Source: Pseudoscleropodium purum (lineage: Eukaryota; Streptophyta; Bryopsida; Hypnales; Brachytheciaceae). Taken from it: 64,000 bases of DNA. Positions 34,964 through 47,619 of this stretch are shown here, piece after piece; positions within the stretch are counted from its first letter, which is position 1; each line of letters begins with the position of its first letter. Location of the stretch: contig OZ017795.1 of the NCBI GenBank assembly GCA_963969395.1, positions 24,161,063 through 24,225,062 on the forward strand. The letters run 5' to 3'. The notes below the pieces were generated by a model. That model ran no database searches. It saw only the letters and a program-made list of their open reading frames with translations, and was not told the DNA's origin. Made by a program: the position numbers and the translations under genes.

Positions 34964-35871
34964 ATTAACCTCTATAGTACCAAGCACTTTTTTATGAAAG
35001 TTTGGATAGGTTCCTATAATCTCTATTTTTGATGTGATTTTTGTTCAAAAAATAATGAAAGAAAGAAAAATATAGCAGTAATGGGCAAATATGATTTTTA
35101 TTTCAATCAATGTCCAAGAGCAAAAGTTATGCCACTCTAAGCTAAAAAATTAGTTGACATGGCAACCCCCCAAAAAATTGATTTTAGTTTTATACATACA
35201 CACACATAGATATGTGTGTATATATATATATAAAGATTTGTTTCTCATAGATTACATTATCGTCTACATAGAAAACTTTTATTTGTTTCATTTGGATTAG
35301 TGATGTAAAAATTATGGAGCTTCTTGATTTGCAAGCAATCATTGCATTTTCTTGTGAAAATAATGTATTGAATTTGTTTTTGAACTCAATTTCCACAATT
35401 TAATAAAATCCCATGGGAATTAATTTGTTTGCTTGAACAATCTCACTATTAGAATTAGTGAGATTCAATTTCATCTTGGAACTATTGATGATTTCATTTA
35501 TCCTACAACCTTATACCTACTTTTACTAGACTTTTAACTCAATTCTTCAAGTTAAAAAAAATTTGGAATTCAAAATCATGAATACAAAACTTTTAAAGTA
35601 AGAAGATTTAAAGTCTTATAATCTAGTCACACAAGGTGCAAAAAAGCTTGTTTTCTTTACCTTAATGCAAATATCTTGCAATCTACATAGTCAAAGTTTA
35701 TAGAAATTCTTCCACACATTCCTAATTTCCTATACTATTATAATGCAAGATCATATAGTTAAATATGCAAAAGAAAAAAAAGTTTTAAACATTTATACTC
35801 TTTGCAATAGAAATGATTTTTTTTAGTGGTTTTGATGGAAAAAAGACCTCGGAACTTTAGGGGTTAAAGAT
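34964..35871 (+). mobile_element. TTAACCCC-ended AT-rich element, diverged copy 3 (about 908 bp)
   Basis: It starts ttaacctctatagtacc and ends ctttaggggttaaa. Only the right third matches copies 1 and 2 (atatcttgcaatctacat, caagatc..atagtta, agtggttttgatgg). It may be a chimeric or older subfamily member. Confidence 0.45.
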
Positions 35872-38400
35872 AGGTCTAACACAACTTGAACATTGGATGA
35901 ATGCAATTATGTTCCAAACTCAAAGAATCTTTGTTTTTTTCATCCATGTAATTATTTTAAAATTCTTAAGTCAATATTCTTACATTTGTTTGGTATAGAT
36001 TTTGACAACTACTTGTTTCAAATCTAGTCTACAATTCAAGGTCAACTTTTTCAATTCAAAACTAACCCTTCAATAAATACTTCAATAAATTAGTAAGATA
36101 AAATTTTGAAAAAATGACTATAAGTAGAACTTAACATTTTAAGCATATAGAAAAAATATTATGAAACTTCCAAATATCCAAATCTCTAATATATTTTAGA
36201 AAGAATTTTCAATTTTAATTAAAACAATTAGTAGTTAGTATAGAAATTGATCTAACTGTAAAGATGTGATCTATTTGTCATATTTTGTAAGTTTTTTTAA
36301 ACCTAGTGACAATTCAATATACATAAAAAAAATCTCAAGTATTTGGTTATGGAATAAATTTTGGTTGGATATTCACAAATTTCTTGACACAAGGTGTGAA
36401 CAAGTGATCCTTTGATGAAATTTCTTTTCCAATCTAACTAGTCTATAAATCAAAAGTAATGTTACCTTGAACATTTTAGGCAACCCAAGCAACTCCACCA
36501 ACATGTACATAACTACTCTTCTACTTTTGAAATTTGGTAGATATGTAAATAATATGTGTAAGAATCTCATTTTAGGAGGATTTAAAGTTTGTAGGACATA
36601 TTGGTCAAGGTCGGGAAAAAAAAACTATTTCTTTTAACTTCAAATATTATAATCTCTCAATCTTTAAAGGTAAAATTTCTAAAAATTTTCCTATTCATTC
36701 TATAGTAGAGTAGTACAAATTTATGGTATTTTATTTTTTAATTTATAAAATGTTTTTTTTATTTCCCTAAAAAGTAGTATTTCTTGATAATTTTAACTTG
36801 AAATGTGTCTTACTCCTTTAGTGATGAAATTTATAGTTAAATATTTTTTTTAAGTCCCATTTTATGATATGTATATACAATTTTTGAAATGAAGACTATC
36901 TCTTGGTCCTTAAGAGGTTAAAAATAGGTATGACATTAACTTCTAGATTTTTAGTGTAGAAGATGGTGATTTAGATTTAAATTTACATATTGATTTAAAA
37001 TAACTCTAATACCATACCAACTTTAAGTACTTTTGAGTTATCTTCACTTCATATTGTATAACAAAGGTGAACCACTCAACATAAATCATTTGACAAATCT
37101 TTTTTATTTCCCTTTAGTTTTTAACTTCTTTGCATTGCTTTTGTCTTGGTTGTGTTTGCTCTTGTTGAAATAAGTTTCAATTTTAGCTATGGCTACACTT
37201 CTATGCCCTCTAATATACTTTTATAAATGCAAAAATAGGGAATTGTTGGGACAATAATGTTCTTGTTGCTATTTGCACATGTGTTTGCATGTGCTTTCTC
37301 AAATGATGTTTGCAATTCCACATTTAGTAAACTTTTTAATGATGATAAAGTCAAATTTGCTAGTATATATATGTAGTTGATGATTTTTCATTTAACAAAT
37401 TTTTGTTGAATTGACTCTAAGCTCTTAGGTCAATTCCTCTTTTTCTTTTTCCAATAAGTAAGTGAGTTTAATTTAAACAATTACTTAGATAAAAGTCTAA
37501 GTGATTTAGGTTTCAATTTTGTTGCTTCAATTAGCGATTTCTCATTATAAAAATCATTTGTGAATTATCCCCAAGTTTAGGAATGATGTGTCTAATATTA
37601 TTGTCTCAAAGTAAGCTTATGCAAACAAATATTGATGAATTTAGGTATGTTGACTTTTCATACTTTTTTAAAATATTGCCTCGAGATGGTATTTTTTAAT
37701 CATATATTACACTTGCTTAGATAGTCCTACTTCTTGCTAGTGAAAAATTCTTAGCACAAAATTCTAAACAATTGAAAATTACAGAATGTAAAATACACAA
37801 GAACAATAGGTGTTGATTTACTTTATTGGAGAATAATTGGAAGCACAAACTTCACATCGAATATGATCTTGGAATTCCATTAGATCCATTCAACATCATC
37901 ATTTATAAGTAGGCTACTCTACCTCTTAATACTAATAGAAAGTCATGCTCTCCAAATATTTTTCTCTAAACCATGACCATATTATAGACTAGTATTATAG
38001 GCTATGTATTGGCATGTTTTATATCTTATGTTTATCATAATGCAACATTGGTTTGAAAAAAACATGGGATATAAATATATTTGCCTTTATTATGCCTTTG
38101 CCTTGCAATAAACATATAAAATGTCAACATATTTGAGACTTTAACAAGTGTGGTCTTGAACACAATATTATTTTATTAAGCATAAGGGAAATAGTATTCC
38201 AACAACATGGATTATGAGTGTTATAAATTTACGAGGTAATTTGGAGCAAGATGGAAGCTTGATTGGTCATAGTAAAAATGCCAATAGTTGTGTATTTTAA
38301 GCAGAACTTTGAACCTCGTCTGAGCATGGTAAATCAGCTTGTCTCAAACTTTTTCCAACTAAAAAAAATATGAAAAATGTGAGAAATCAAGTTAGCTTTG
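35872..38400. other. AT-rich region of decayed repeats
   Basis: The part at 36630-36840 matches 6840-7030 as an old dispersed repeat. No gene is visible. Confidence 0.4.
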
Positions 38401-40164
38401 AGCTCCAAAATGCAAGAGTAAGAGTTTGACCAAGGTGCAAAAGCAAGAGTACAATTTATTTGAAGTGGTCAGGTGTTTACTGAAAAGGCTGCATATCATA
38501 ACTTTCCCATGCACGAGTGGCAAAAGTCACTTGGATTTTTCAAGGGATTATGATTCCTATCCTGTTTTTTCCCCCAAATGGGGGTTTGTTCCACTCACTG
38601 CAAGCAAATAAAGTCATTCCATATATTTCTCAATAAACTCCAGGTCTTGATTAGTGAGGGAGCTTACAGTATTGCCCTGATGAAAAAACAAAGTCCAATT
38701 CCAACTCCAATAAAACAAGCATATTAATTGGAAATGGCCAATTCAACATGCATTTTGGAGAGGAATCTGAATATATAATCAAGTTATGCGAGACAAATTG
38801 GAATTCCATTAGAGCCTTATTAAGGTTGTTTTTATACACTTTGCGGCCATACTTTGAAAATTCATAACTCATACATATGGTGTCCAAAGAATACATGCTC
38901 AAGTGCATTAGAATCCTCTTTTTATTGCAAATGTTAGTAATATTAGATGTGTAATAGTATCAATAACAATGATCACTTGTAATGATTCTGAGTGTGTCTC
39001 CCTTGAATCCCCAACTCCATGTAAATCTTTCCACTACTCTTCCAACATTGAAAATCCATAGTAATAGTAACTTGTTGAGAGATGAGGATTTGCAAGGACA
39101 GGCAAACCGGCACGCAAGTGACTGTGGAAGCTCCTTAAGAAGCAGTATAAGATACCGTACGCAAAGGTCTGATTTGTCACCTGAATGCCGAAATAAATTT
39201 TTATTTCACAAGCAATGGGGTTTGGCAACAAGAACTATTGGTTTGGGGTTTTCGGCACTCTGCCATCCAAATTTATTTGTGTTCTGCAACTTTCAGGTTT
39301 TCTTATTTTGGGAACCTGTTTTATGGGCTTAAGATGTGATTTAGGTTTTCAGAAATATCCAAAAATTAGGCAATATGGATGAAAATTTTCTGCAACATTT
39401 CTGACATTTTACTTGTAATATTCCAAACATTCAAACATTCTTAAAAAATATGTAATTTATGTGTGAATCTGACCTTCACATAGGGTAATGAGTATGCAAA
39501 TACTGTAATGGAATGGATGTCATGCCAGGCAGGCAGGCAGGCAATCCGGTCCGGCCACGATGAGGGAGGTGCATTTTGCGGCACCATGACCATGAGGTGG
39601 CCTTACATCAGCATGGTCATACCACGTGTCAGACCAGCTACTAATAAAGGAAAATCATAACTATATGCCTCTGCCTGAACTGAAGTGGGGCAGTTCAGTT
39701 GGGCTTATACAGAAATTATACAGTAAGTTACTGTAGCTTAGTCAGATGGAGCTTCACTACTACAGTACTACTACTACTTATTATTATTATTTTATATATT
39801 ATTATTTTAATATATAATATATAAAAGCAGTCCGGGCAGCTGAGCAATGAGTCTTCAGTCAGGAGGTGCAGCCAACGTTCTCCTCGGGGTGTACTGGGGC
39901 CTTCACTGCCTGGCTGCCTTCGCGCACTTGGGCAGCCCCTTACAAGACCCTTGCTGGCACCACTCCTCCGACCGACGGAGTTGGATGGATGTCGAGAAGG
40001 CCCAGTTGGCGCTCAGTTGGGATGGATGGATGGATGCAAAGTAATGGACGGAACTGAAGGCCTCCGTCACTGGCAATGGATGGGTGACGGAAGGGTTCTG
40101 TCGTCCTTCTCTGGAGGAGTGAGTGAGAGGAAGGGAATTGGATGGAAAAGCTGGCGGGAACTCG
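38401..40164. other. Mixed island with a possible promoter, no recognised gene
   Basis: It contains the ABRE/G-box-like CCACGTGTC (39622-39630) and a TATATAAAAG box (39818-39827) after a (TTA)n stretch. The frames behind it (39847-40044 and overlapping ones) have no recognisable domain. The first ATG lies only 20 bases after the TATA box, too close to be in a transcript from it. Simple repeats include (CAGG)n near 39525-39541 and (GGAT)n near 40020-40036. Confidence 0.3.
38982..39332 (+). CDS. Unrecognised 116-codon reading frame
   Basis: This is an ATG-started frame ending TAA. The translation is rich in Ser, Leu and Arg in the first 80 residues, with an aromatic, hydrophobic C-terminus (FVFCNFQVFLFWEP). 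I recognise no domain, and it has no repeat boundary or duplicate in the window. It sits between two AT-rich stretches with no obvious promoter. It could be a real small gene or chance. Confidence 0.15.
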   Translation: MILSVSPLNPQLHVNLSTTLPTLKIHSNSNLLRDEDLQGQANRHASDCGSSLRSSIRYRTQRSDLSPECRNKFLFHKQWGLATRTIGLGFSALCHPNLFVFCNFQVFLFWEPVLWA

Positions 40165-40189
40165 GATTGGCAAGAGAGAAAACCAAAGA

Positions 40190-40663
40190 AGAAACTTGGA
40201 CACCTCCACAGGAGAAAACCAAAGAGGGCACAAGGAAAACATCAAGAAAGAGCAACAAAAATATTTTCACCCTCAAAATGCATTTGTTTCTTCCCTTTGT
40301 ATTTCAAGAAAACCAAAAAGTCTATTATTCATGATGAGTGCCTCAAAATGGAAGAGAAAACAAAAGTTCAAAATCTACTCCAAAACCTTTAGAAATTGGG
40401 TTTTCACACACAAAGGGTTAATGGAGAAAGCCGAGGAAGGAACTTGGACACTCCTTATTATCACATGAGAAAACCAAAGTAGGAAACCAAAGGAAAAAGC
40501 AACAAAAAAACAAACTCTCGATATTGCATTCGCTCCCTTTATATTTTGAGAAAATCCAAAATTTTACTATTTATGATGAGTGCCTCAAAAAGGAAAGAAA
40601 CAATAAGAGTTTAATATCTACACTGGTGTAGGAAGTGGATTTTGAGCATTTTATTGGAGGAAG
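40190..40663 (+). repeat. Two-unit tandem duplication, period about 249 bp
   Basis: The unit beginning gaaacttggacacctcc (40190) recurs as gaacttggacactcc (40439). Shared blocks follow in order: gagaaaaccaaag, aaagagcaac, atgcattyg, ccctttgtattt, atgatgagtgcctcaaaa and tctac. The copies are clearly diverged. Confidence 0.75.
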
Positions 40664-41342
40664 TTTTTGTTTTTGTTTGAAATGAAGATAAAATTGGAAG
40701 TTGTGCATATACATGCATAGTGATAGCATGGGTGAATAACATCATTCATTATGTGTGAAGTATTGTATTAGCTTGATGTGTAACATTCATACATCTTGAG
40801 GTGACATTTGTTCCCTTTGAAGTTCCATTCATTCTTCTACAAAGCATCAAGACTAACCTTTGAACATGATTACAATGAAGGACTTAGGCAAATGTATTGA
40901 TTTGTACAGTACAATAGTTTTTCAAACATTTCAATCGTATCAGTTTGTATCGTAAAATATTGTAGTTTTCCTAGAATACTAAAATATGGCAACACAATGG
41001 GTCAAAAATACACATGAATCCTCTTTTATTTTTTTAAAAATAATTAAACAATTTGCACAATCACCTTATTTACATATTCATAGTTTGCACATAATCCCAA
41101 TACAATCATTTCACTAGTATACTTTTGATGGTTTTCATCTATTTTCATTCAGATGATCTTCCAAATCTAGTATAGGTTAATGTATCATGGTTTCATGAAT
41201 TTTATTAGGCCTACCTAAAGAAGGTGGGAAAAAAATTATTCATAGAAACCAAAAGATATACGGAGTGTTATCTAGTTGGACCATGTAGAATTCTACAAAT
41301 AGATTTCTCATGCATTGAAAATGGCATAATACTTGGCCTAAA
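40664..41342. other. AT-rich region, nothing recognised
   Basis: No gene or bounded element. Confidence 0.5.
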
Positions 41343-41345
41343 AAT

Positions 41346-41558
41346 CACTAAAAGAAACCTGTGTCTAAGTTGATGGATTTTTTTGAACATCTAATGTAAC
41401 AAGCCATGTTTTTATGTCAACAATTACGTTCACTATAACATGATGTTATAGTGGACATAATTGTTGAAATAAAAACACAACTTGTTATATTAGATGTCTA
41501 GATAAATCCATCAACTTAGACATGCTAAAATCTAAAAAAACATAGGCTTCTTCTAGTG
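41346..41558 (+). mobile_element. CACTA-like foldback MITE (213 bp)
   Basis: The left end CACTAAAAGAAACCT pairs with the right end, which reverse-complemented reads CACTAGAAGAAGCCT. A perfect AAT duplication flanks it (41343-41345 and 41559-41561). The two arms (about 41366-41441 and 41442-41525) are near-complete reverse complements centred on aacatgatgtt. It has no coding capacity. Confidence 0.85.
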
Positions 41559-41561
41559 AAT

Positions 41562-43846
41562 AAATCCAATTTTTACCAGAACTTATTAATCAACCAAGAT
41601 CACTTCAAGAATTCCAATGGTCCCTTGTTGTGGTCTTGGTATAAAGCACCCTTGAGTTTGAATATATTATGCAATAGATAATACATTTTCTACAAAAACT
41701 AAATCCATGAGTAGCAAGGTTGTCATGCTATAAGTTACACATACACCTTACTTTATTGTGGATAATTTCTTGAACATCTAAGAAATACACAATAGTTAAA
41801 AGAATTCCATTTTTTTAAGGTCATTAAAATATATTTGTTTAATAAAGGAATAGTCCTAGTAGGATTTCTATTTTTTTTTTAAGTATATTATTAAGAGTAT
41901 ATTATTTTGGTCCAAAGGAGTCAAATTGATAGAATACAATTCTAATTTGGCTCAAATGTAAAGTCCATATGGTTTTGATTAAATAAACATAAAGCATAAT
42001 TGATTCAACATTATGTTGGTCCTTTTATTATTCAACATTTAAACATAAAATTTCAATAACAACAATTCATAACTTATCATTAATGCACACAATTACTAAA
42101 CAAAAGACAATCACAACAAATTAAAACCATATTCAAGTAGTTATACACACAAAAAAGTATAAATGATACTCCTATTGAGATCAAATTCCAAATTCATTAC
42201 TTCACAATACACCAAAACTACATAGTCAACTTGCCCAAGACTCTCATACAACAAGAAGTGGCTAACAAGCACTTCAATTACTTTTCCATTTGTACCATGC
42301 CAACAATCATAAAGCCAATCAACTGAAACTACCAACTTGGTCACTTTTCATTCACAATTGAGTAACTATCTAGATTACAAGTTTTATTTTTCACTAGCAA
42401 GCTCATATCAATTGTACTTGGTAATTAACACCCTTTACACTTGGAATTTAATTTTTCAACAAGTTCTCCAAAACATAGAACACTCAAGTTTGAAGAGTCA
42501 AAATTTCAAATTCAATTAACATACCTTCTACAATATCCACCAAGTATTTAAAGTGATTTCTAGGAAATTTTGTATGGTTGATTCAAACCTTTAAATGGCT
42601 ATTCTAAACTATATGTAATGTGTTTTTTCAAAACAATTTAGTGATCACTAAAATTTCTTAGTTCTTTCAAAGAAGTTTTTTTTCTTTTTATTGAAGAAAC
42701 TTTAACACATGGTGATAGTATATATTAAAAGGAAGATGAAGGAACACTCAATTTTTCCAATGTAAGTCTTGGATATTTTTATACTTTATTTTTCAGTCTA
42801 TAAAGTCTACAATACCTTTATACTTTTCAAATGTTGTATTTTTCTAATCCTATTGTTTTCCTATTCTAAATCTTCATTTTTAGTATGTTGTGAATTTGAA
42901 TTATCCATTACATTCAACATTCTAGGAATATAAAAGAATCTTTGGTTTTATAAAAGTCTTGTAGCAATATCCATGATGTTCATTTTATTATTGGAAGAAG
43001 ATTAGTTGTTATAAGAGTTTCTTGGTAGTAATATTATCATTTTCTACTAGTATGATTATAAAAAATAAATCTTAGTATAATCAATTGTCACAATGCCATT
43101 GATAATACAATATGATAACAACAATAACCTTATTAACATAAAAAATGAAGATTTTGAATGTCTCAATTATAGTTAGATCTATTCCAAGAGGCCATGATCA
43201 CAATCTCTATTTTCTTTACCTTGGTGTATAAATGTAAAAATCATCCCCTTATTTTGTTGTTGATTACCCCATAAAGGACAAAGTGTGGTTGTTAAGCAAC
43301 CAATTGAAAATTCAAGCTAGTTCGTATGAAATTGATTTTAGAATAGATGTTTTTGAAATTTTAATATAAGGTGTAGACATGTATTCCCTAGGTGGGGGGA
43401 TATAATTTTTTTCCAACTGGACCCAAATATGACAAAGCATTTGCTCAAATTCAATACTAGTTTCCATAAAATAGCCAATGGAAGTTGATGGGTTATTTGA
43501 AACAACCAATGACAGCATATGTACTTCAAGGATATTTAATTAAGGAGTTTTTAGTGTCAATAGTAGGTGTTTATATGACCTCAACTTTGAAAAAACATAG
43601 TGTATTCACACAAACTCTAAAAATTTCAAACAAATTGCATTTACTTATGCTTTCATTTGCTAAATAATGTTGTAATATAATATTTTTTCCAAATTGTGTT
43701 CAAATTTGTTGGTTAAAAAAAAATGTTTGTTTTAGGCATAAACACTTTAACATCCATCCATTGGAACTAGATTTAGCACATTTTCAATAAATCTATTGTA
43801 AATATATTGACTATTTTTTTGTTGAGTACTATTGATGGTGTTCTAA
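41562..43846. other. AT-rich region, nothing recognised
   Basis: No gene. Frames of up to 68 codons near 43312-43529 have no recognised domain. Confidence 0.45.
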
Positions 43847-44292
43847 GTGCATCTTCAAATGTAAGCAGTCTATAAGCCCTCCAAAAATATTTATAATTGT
43901 CATTAATTTATAATTGTAGTTTGAAATTACTATTATTAGAAGTGCATCCCAAAATACTTTGAATAGGTACAAGACAAATGAAATTTAGACATTGGACAAT
44001 GAAAATAAACCACTTCAAAAGCTAACTAAAAGACAAAATTATAGAATTTTGAGCAAATCACAATTACTAATGCCGATTGCTCTCCAAATAAGCCAATGAT
44101 TTGCTCAAAATTCTATATTTTTTTGCCTTGTAATTAGCTTATGAAGCAATTTGTTTTCATTGTCTAATGTTTAAAGTTGAGTTGTCTTGTATCTATTCAA
44201 TATACTTCAATATTACAAGTTCTAATTATAAACTAGTGAAAAGTTAAAAAATATATATGGAGGGCTAACATACTACTTTCATTGAAGATGCC
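43847..44292. mobile_element. Foldback element with arms of about 200 bp (446 bp)
   Basis: The left arm (43847-44060) and right arm (44097-44292) are reverse complements over their whole length with scattered differences. The inner 19 bases (tagaattttgagcaaatca) are perfect, and the ends are GTGCATCTTCAA and GGGCATCTTCAA. The loop is about 36 bases. No target duplication is resolved. It is a MITE-like foldback or a source of long hairpin RNA. Confidence 0.8.
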
Positions 44293-45040
44293 CAAAGTTA
44301 AACCCTAAAGGACCAATTGAAGGTAATTTTTTTAATGAAGAAATGCTCAAAATTGCCCCTATTAGTCTATTATTGCATTCATCAAAATTTTCAACAAAAT
44401 TAAAAAAATCATAAGATCAAAATTAAATTTTAATTGTAGGATCTTGTAGTAGACTTGTAGATGAAGAAGTGGTAGAAAGTTTGTGACATTTGTCCTTATG
44501 GATTGAAAGATATAAGCATTGAAGGATAGAAGGGAAAGTTGTTGAAAGATATATTAATTTTTTATAAGGTCCAAAAGAATTTGGAAAAAAGAAAATCTTC
44601 TACTTCTTGTAGAATTTAGAAGGACTATGTAAATAATATATAGGCAAAGGCTTTGAGCAACATTTTGTAAATGCATTCCCAATTTGTTTTCGATATATTT
44701 TTGGACAATTCCACTAGTCCCAGCCCTTTATCTACTATCTATTATAGCCTTTGTCCTTTTTTCCAGCACAATGTGTGTATCTACTCCCTTGGCTTCAATC
44801 AATCAAATATTAGTAGCATGGCCTTTTGAGTTGAATTTTGCCTAAAACAACCTATGTCTTCTTCACTTGATATTGGATTAAATTAAAAATTATATATTCT
44901 TGAAACTCTTGCAAAATTACATGATGTTGAAAAGTTTATTAAAAAAAAAAATTAAACTCATAAAAACATACTTAAACTCCAACTTATACCCAAGGGGACA
45001 ATGGTCCTTGGGTTAAGTTGGCCCTAGCCCTTCTATGATA
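44293..45040. other. AT-rich region, nothing recognised
   Basis: No gene or bounded element. Confidence 0.5.
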
Positions 45041-45205
45041 GTAAAGAGTGGAATGGTGGAATTCTTCTTAAAATTCTGGGATTTGCTTTGTAGCGATTAT
45101 ATGAAGATGATACAAGCATCTATCATGAATGGTCATTTCCCTCAAGGATTGGCATCAAGAGTTATTATGCTTATTTTCAAAGATGGAGACTGAGCCAACT
45201 TAGGG
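45041..45205 (+). pseudogene. LINE reverse-transcriptase fragment
   Basis: The frame starting GTA AAG AGT reads through EFFLKFWDLL, NGHFPQGLAS and RVIMLIFKDGD, then a TGA at 45191-45193, followed by ANLG. This matches the start of the plant L1 RT domain, where the pattern is EFF..FW, G.FP and I.LI.K..D followed by L.NWRPI. The NWRPI motif and all catalytic parts are missing. It is clearly non-functional. Confidence 0.65.
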
Positions 45206-45537
45206 ATGCAATCCTCAACTCAGGGTAGGTTGCATTCATGAAAACTATCGAAGCTACCAGATCTCGGCCTCCCTCCTCCACCTATATTTGGAATTGATTC
45301 AATAGGGTTTAGCTTCAAGCTAACTGCTAGCATATAGAGAGGAGCAAACAATTTGTTGAAATGGGGGGAGGATCCTCCTCTCTATTCCTTCATCTAACTG
45401 CCCTTACATACTTTGTCCTTTTTTGTTTCTTATGCTTTATTCTCTTTAGTTGATCAGCCTTTGGGCTTGGTTGCTTTATAGTGCCTTTTTCTTTTTAATG
45501 CAATGGTTCTCCATTTGTTAGAAAAAAATAAAAAAAG
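45041..45537 (+). mobile_element. Internally deleted, decayed L1-type LINE
   Basis: It combines a reverse-transcriptase fragment at the left with a 3' tail. The tail has cctttgggcttggttgc, agtgcctttttctttt and aatgcaatgg followed by an A-rich end (45521-45537), which resembles plant L1 3' ends. The sequence between RT and tail lacks the rest of the RT domain. Target duplications were not found. Confidence 0.55.
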
Positions 45538-45829
45538 AATGTATGAACACCGAAAAGAGTTTTATGCAATGAAATTCCATTTCATTTGTGTCCAAAAAAG
45601 GAAAAAAAAAAACCCAAAACATTCTTCTAATTGCGCCACTTGCCTTCAATAGTCTAAGACAACAACTTTGGAGGGGAAGGCCTTGTAAGGCCCAAATGCC
45701 TCAAATAAAAATAGGTTGCACCAAACCTATAGGAAAAGTTTGAGGAAAAATTGGATGATAATTCCCAATTGCATCAATTCTTTTTAAATATTAGATAAAA
45801 ATATAGTTTATCCAAAACATAGTTAAATA

Positions 45830-46474
45830 TTAACCCCTAAATGCCCGAGGCACCAAAATCTAGTGTTTGCAAAACTTTGAAGTTAAATAAAGCCTAACTA
45901 AGTTGCTATTTTTAGTAATTTATATTTTTAGAAAGATTCTTCTTGAAGTCTAGTTTTAACATCAAAAATTTGATCTTGAAAATAAATGATAGTGATTTTT
46001 CTATTCAAGGTTTTGTGCAAGGGTTCCTATTGCAATCTTGACTTCCTATAGTGTTGAGAGCTCTTGTAAATGAGCCTCAAATACACTAGGACTTGAAGGA
46101 AAAATCACATTCAAGATTCATTTAAGAGAATTGTAGAATAGATTTTGAGAAGCCATAAATTGATTTGGGTTATTCATGTTAGGCCCTTAAACCTTGGATT
46201 TTTTTGGTCGCCAACTTTTTAGGTTTGACTTGTGAAAAGTGAATTGAAAATTTTTCATAGTTTTAACACCCTCATGGTCAAACATTCTAATCTTCCAACT
46301 TATAAGTGATATTGTTGTGTTTTTTCTTCCTATGTGATCTCTAATGTGTCTAGTTTGAATTTGTACAGTTACAATTCAAAAAAAGTTGATACAACTTATC
46401 AAAATGTTGTCTTTTTGTTCAATTTAGAGCAAATTTTTAGAGGCTCAAAATAGTCCTTGGACATTTAGGGGTTC
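45830..46474 (+). mobile_element. TTAACCCC-ended AT-rich element, short copy (about 645 bp)
   Basis: It starts ttaacccctaaatgcccgag and ends ggacatttaggggtt, giving inverted termini of about 13 bp. The interior is unlike copies 1 and 2, so only the ends define the relationship. Confidence 0.45.
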
Positions 46475-47200
46475 AAATATTTGGCTACATCATTTTCTCG
46501 TATGTTGCCACTTCAGCACTTTTCCAAAAACCCCAAACCACCCTAGTTTAAGATTTCCAAGCTTTAAATCTTTGACTGCCATAGATAAATAGCGCCATTC
46601 AGTTAGGACAGTGTCTCTTCTTCCAGGTGCACCTGATCCCTTGCAGTATTAAAAGTGTCCCGCCAGCGGCTGCTAATAAGTTCAGTTATTGTAAGCGGAA
46701 ATCATTCACTCGGCCAGTGAGTGCACCTGGATTGCGTCTTTGGGCCCTCCCGCTCTGTCAAGAGTCAGTCCCAGGCAGCACCAGTTCGGGAGGATTACAC
46801 GGAACTTATTAATGATTTCGTGTTCTTAATAAAATCACGCAACTATAACTTACTTACAGCCAGCCAGCACCGGCACTGAACTTGAACTGAACTTGAACTG
46901 AACTCCTCACTGTTTCTGAGGCCGGAGTTCTGACTGAAGGCAAATTAGTTAATAATAACTTATTCTACTTCCTCAATTCCTCTATTGGCGTCAGCCCTAT
47001 TTGGTAGAGTTGTCGGTAATTGCACAGAATTGACGGAGTGGCGGCGTCCATTCTTTACTATGGGAGCTACGCTACGTTATCAATCCGTGGAAGCGCAAGC
47101 GCAGGAGTAGCGATTTCGGAGCTTCACAGCCAGAATCACTCACATGGCGCATCATAGCTGCGCATAACTCACCTTCTTAATCAGTTCTTTGCGGCTTTAT
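46475..47200. other. Small island of ordinary composition, no gene recognised
   Basis: A 61-codon frame at 46627-46812 begins with a non-ATG codon and has no recognised domain. The repeat actgaacttgaactgaact lies near 46875-46900. Confidence 0.4.
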
Positions 47201-47619
47201 TGTTTGAAGTTTTTTTTTAATATTATCCCCTCCTGTACACAGCAGGCAGTGCTTGTAATTGAATTCCGCAGGAATTTTGAAATTTCCCTTTCAAAATTTA
47301 GAGAAAAGTACATCGTATTGGTGAATGGAACCGGATGGATGGAACCCAAAATTCAAAGTTATATGTTAATTTCAAAGTATTCTTCCCAATAGTACATCAT
47401 GATGATATTTTTCTCAAATTGTGAATTCGAGAGAAAACTTTGAATGTGTAGGTGGTTAAATGCTCACTATTGAGGATGCAAAATGTCTTTAGGATGACTT
47501 CATCTAAAAAGTTTGTAGTAGGTTGGGAATAAACGTTTTTTCATCCAATTTTGTTTTGGGAAGTTGTTGGAGTAGACTTTCTCTGAATAAGTTAGTAATA
47601 TAATTTTCCTTGTTACCTA
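47201..47619. other. AT-rich stretch, nothing recognised
   Basis: A 67-codon frame at 47189-47392 has no recognised domain. Confidence 0.4.
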
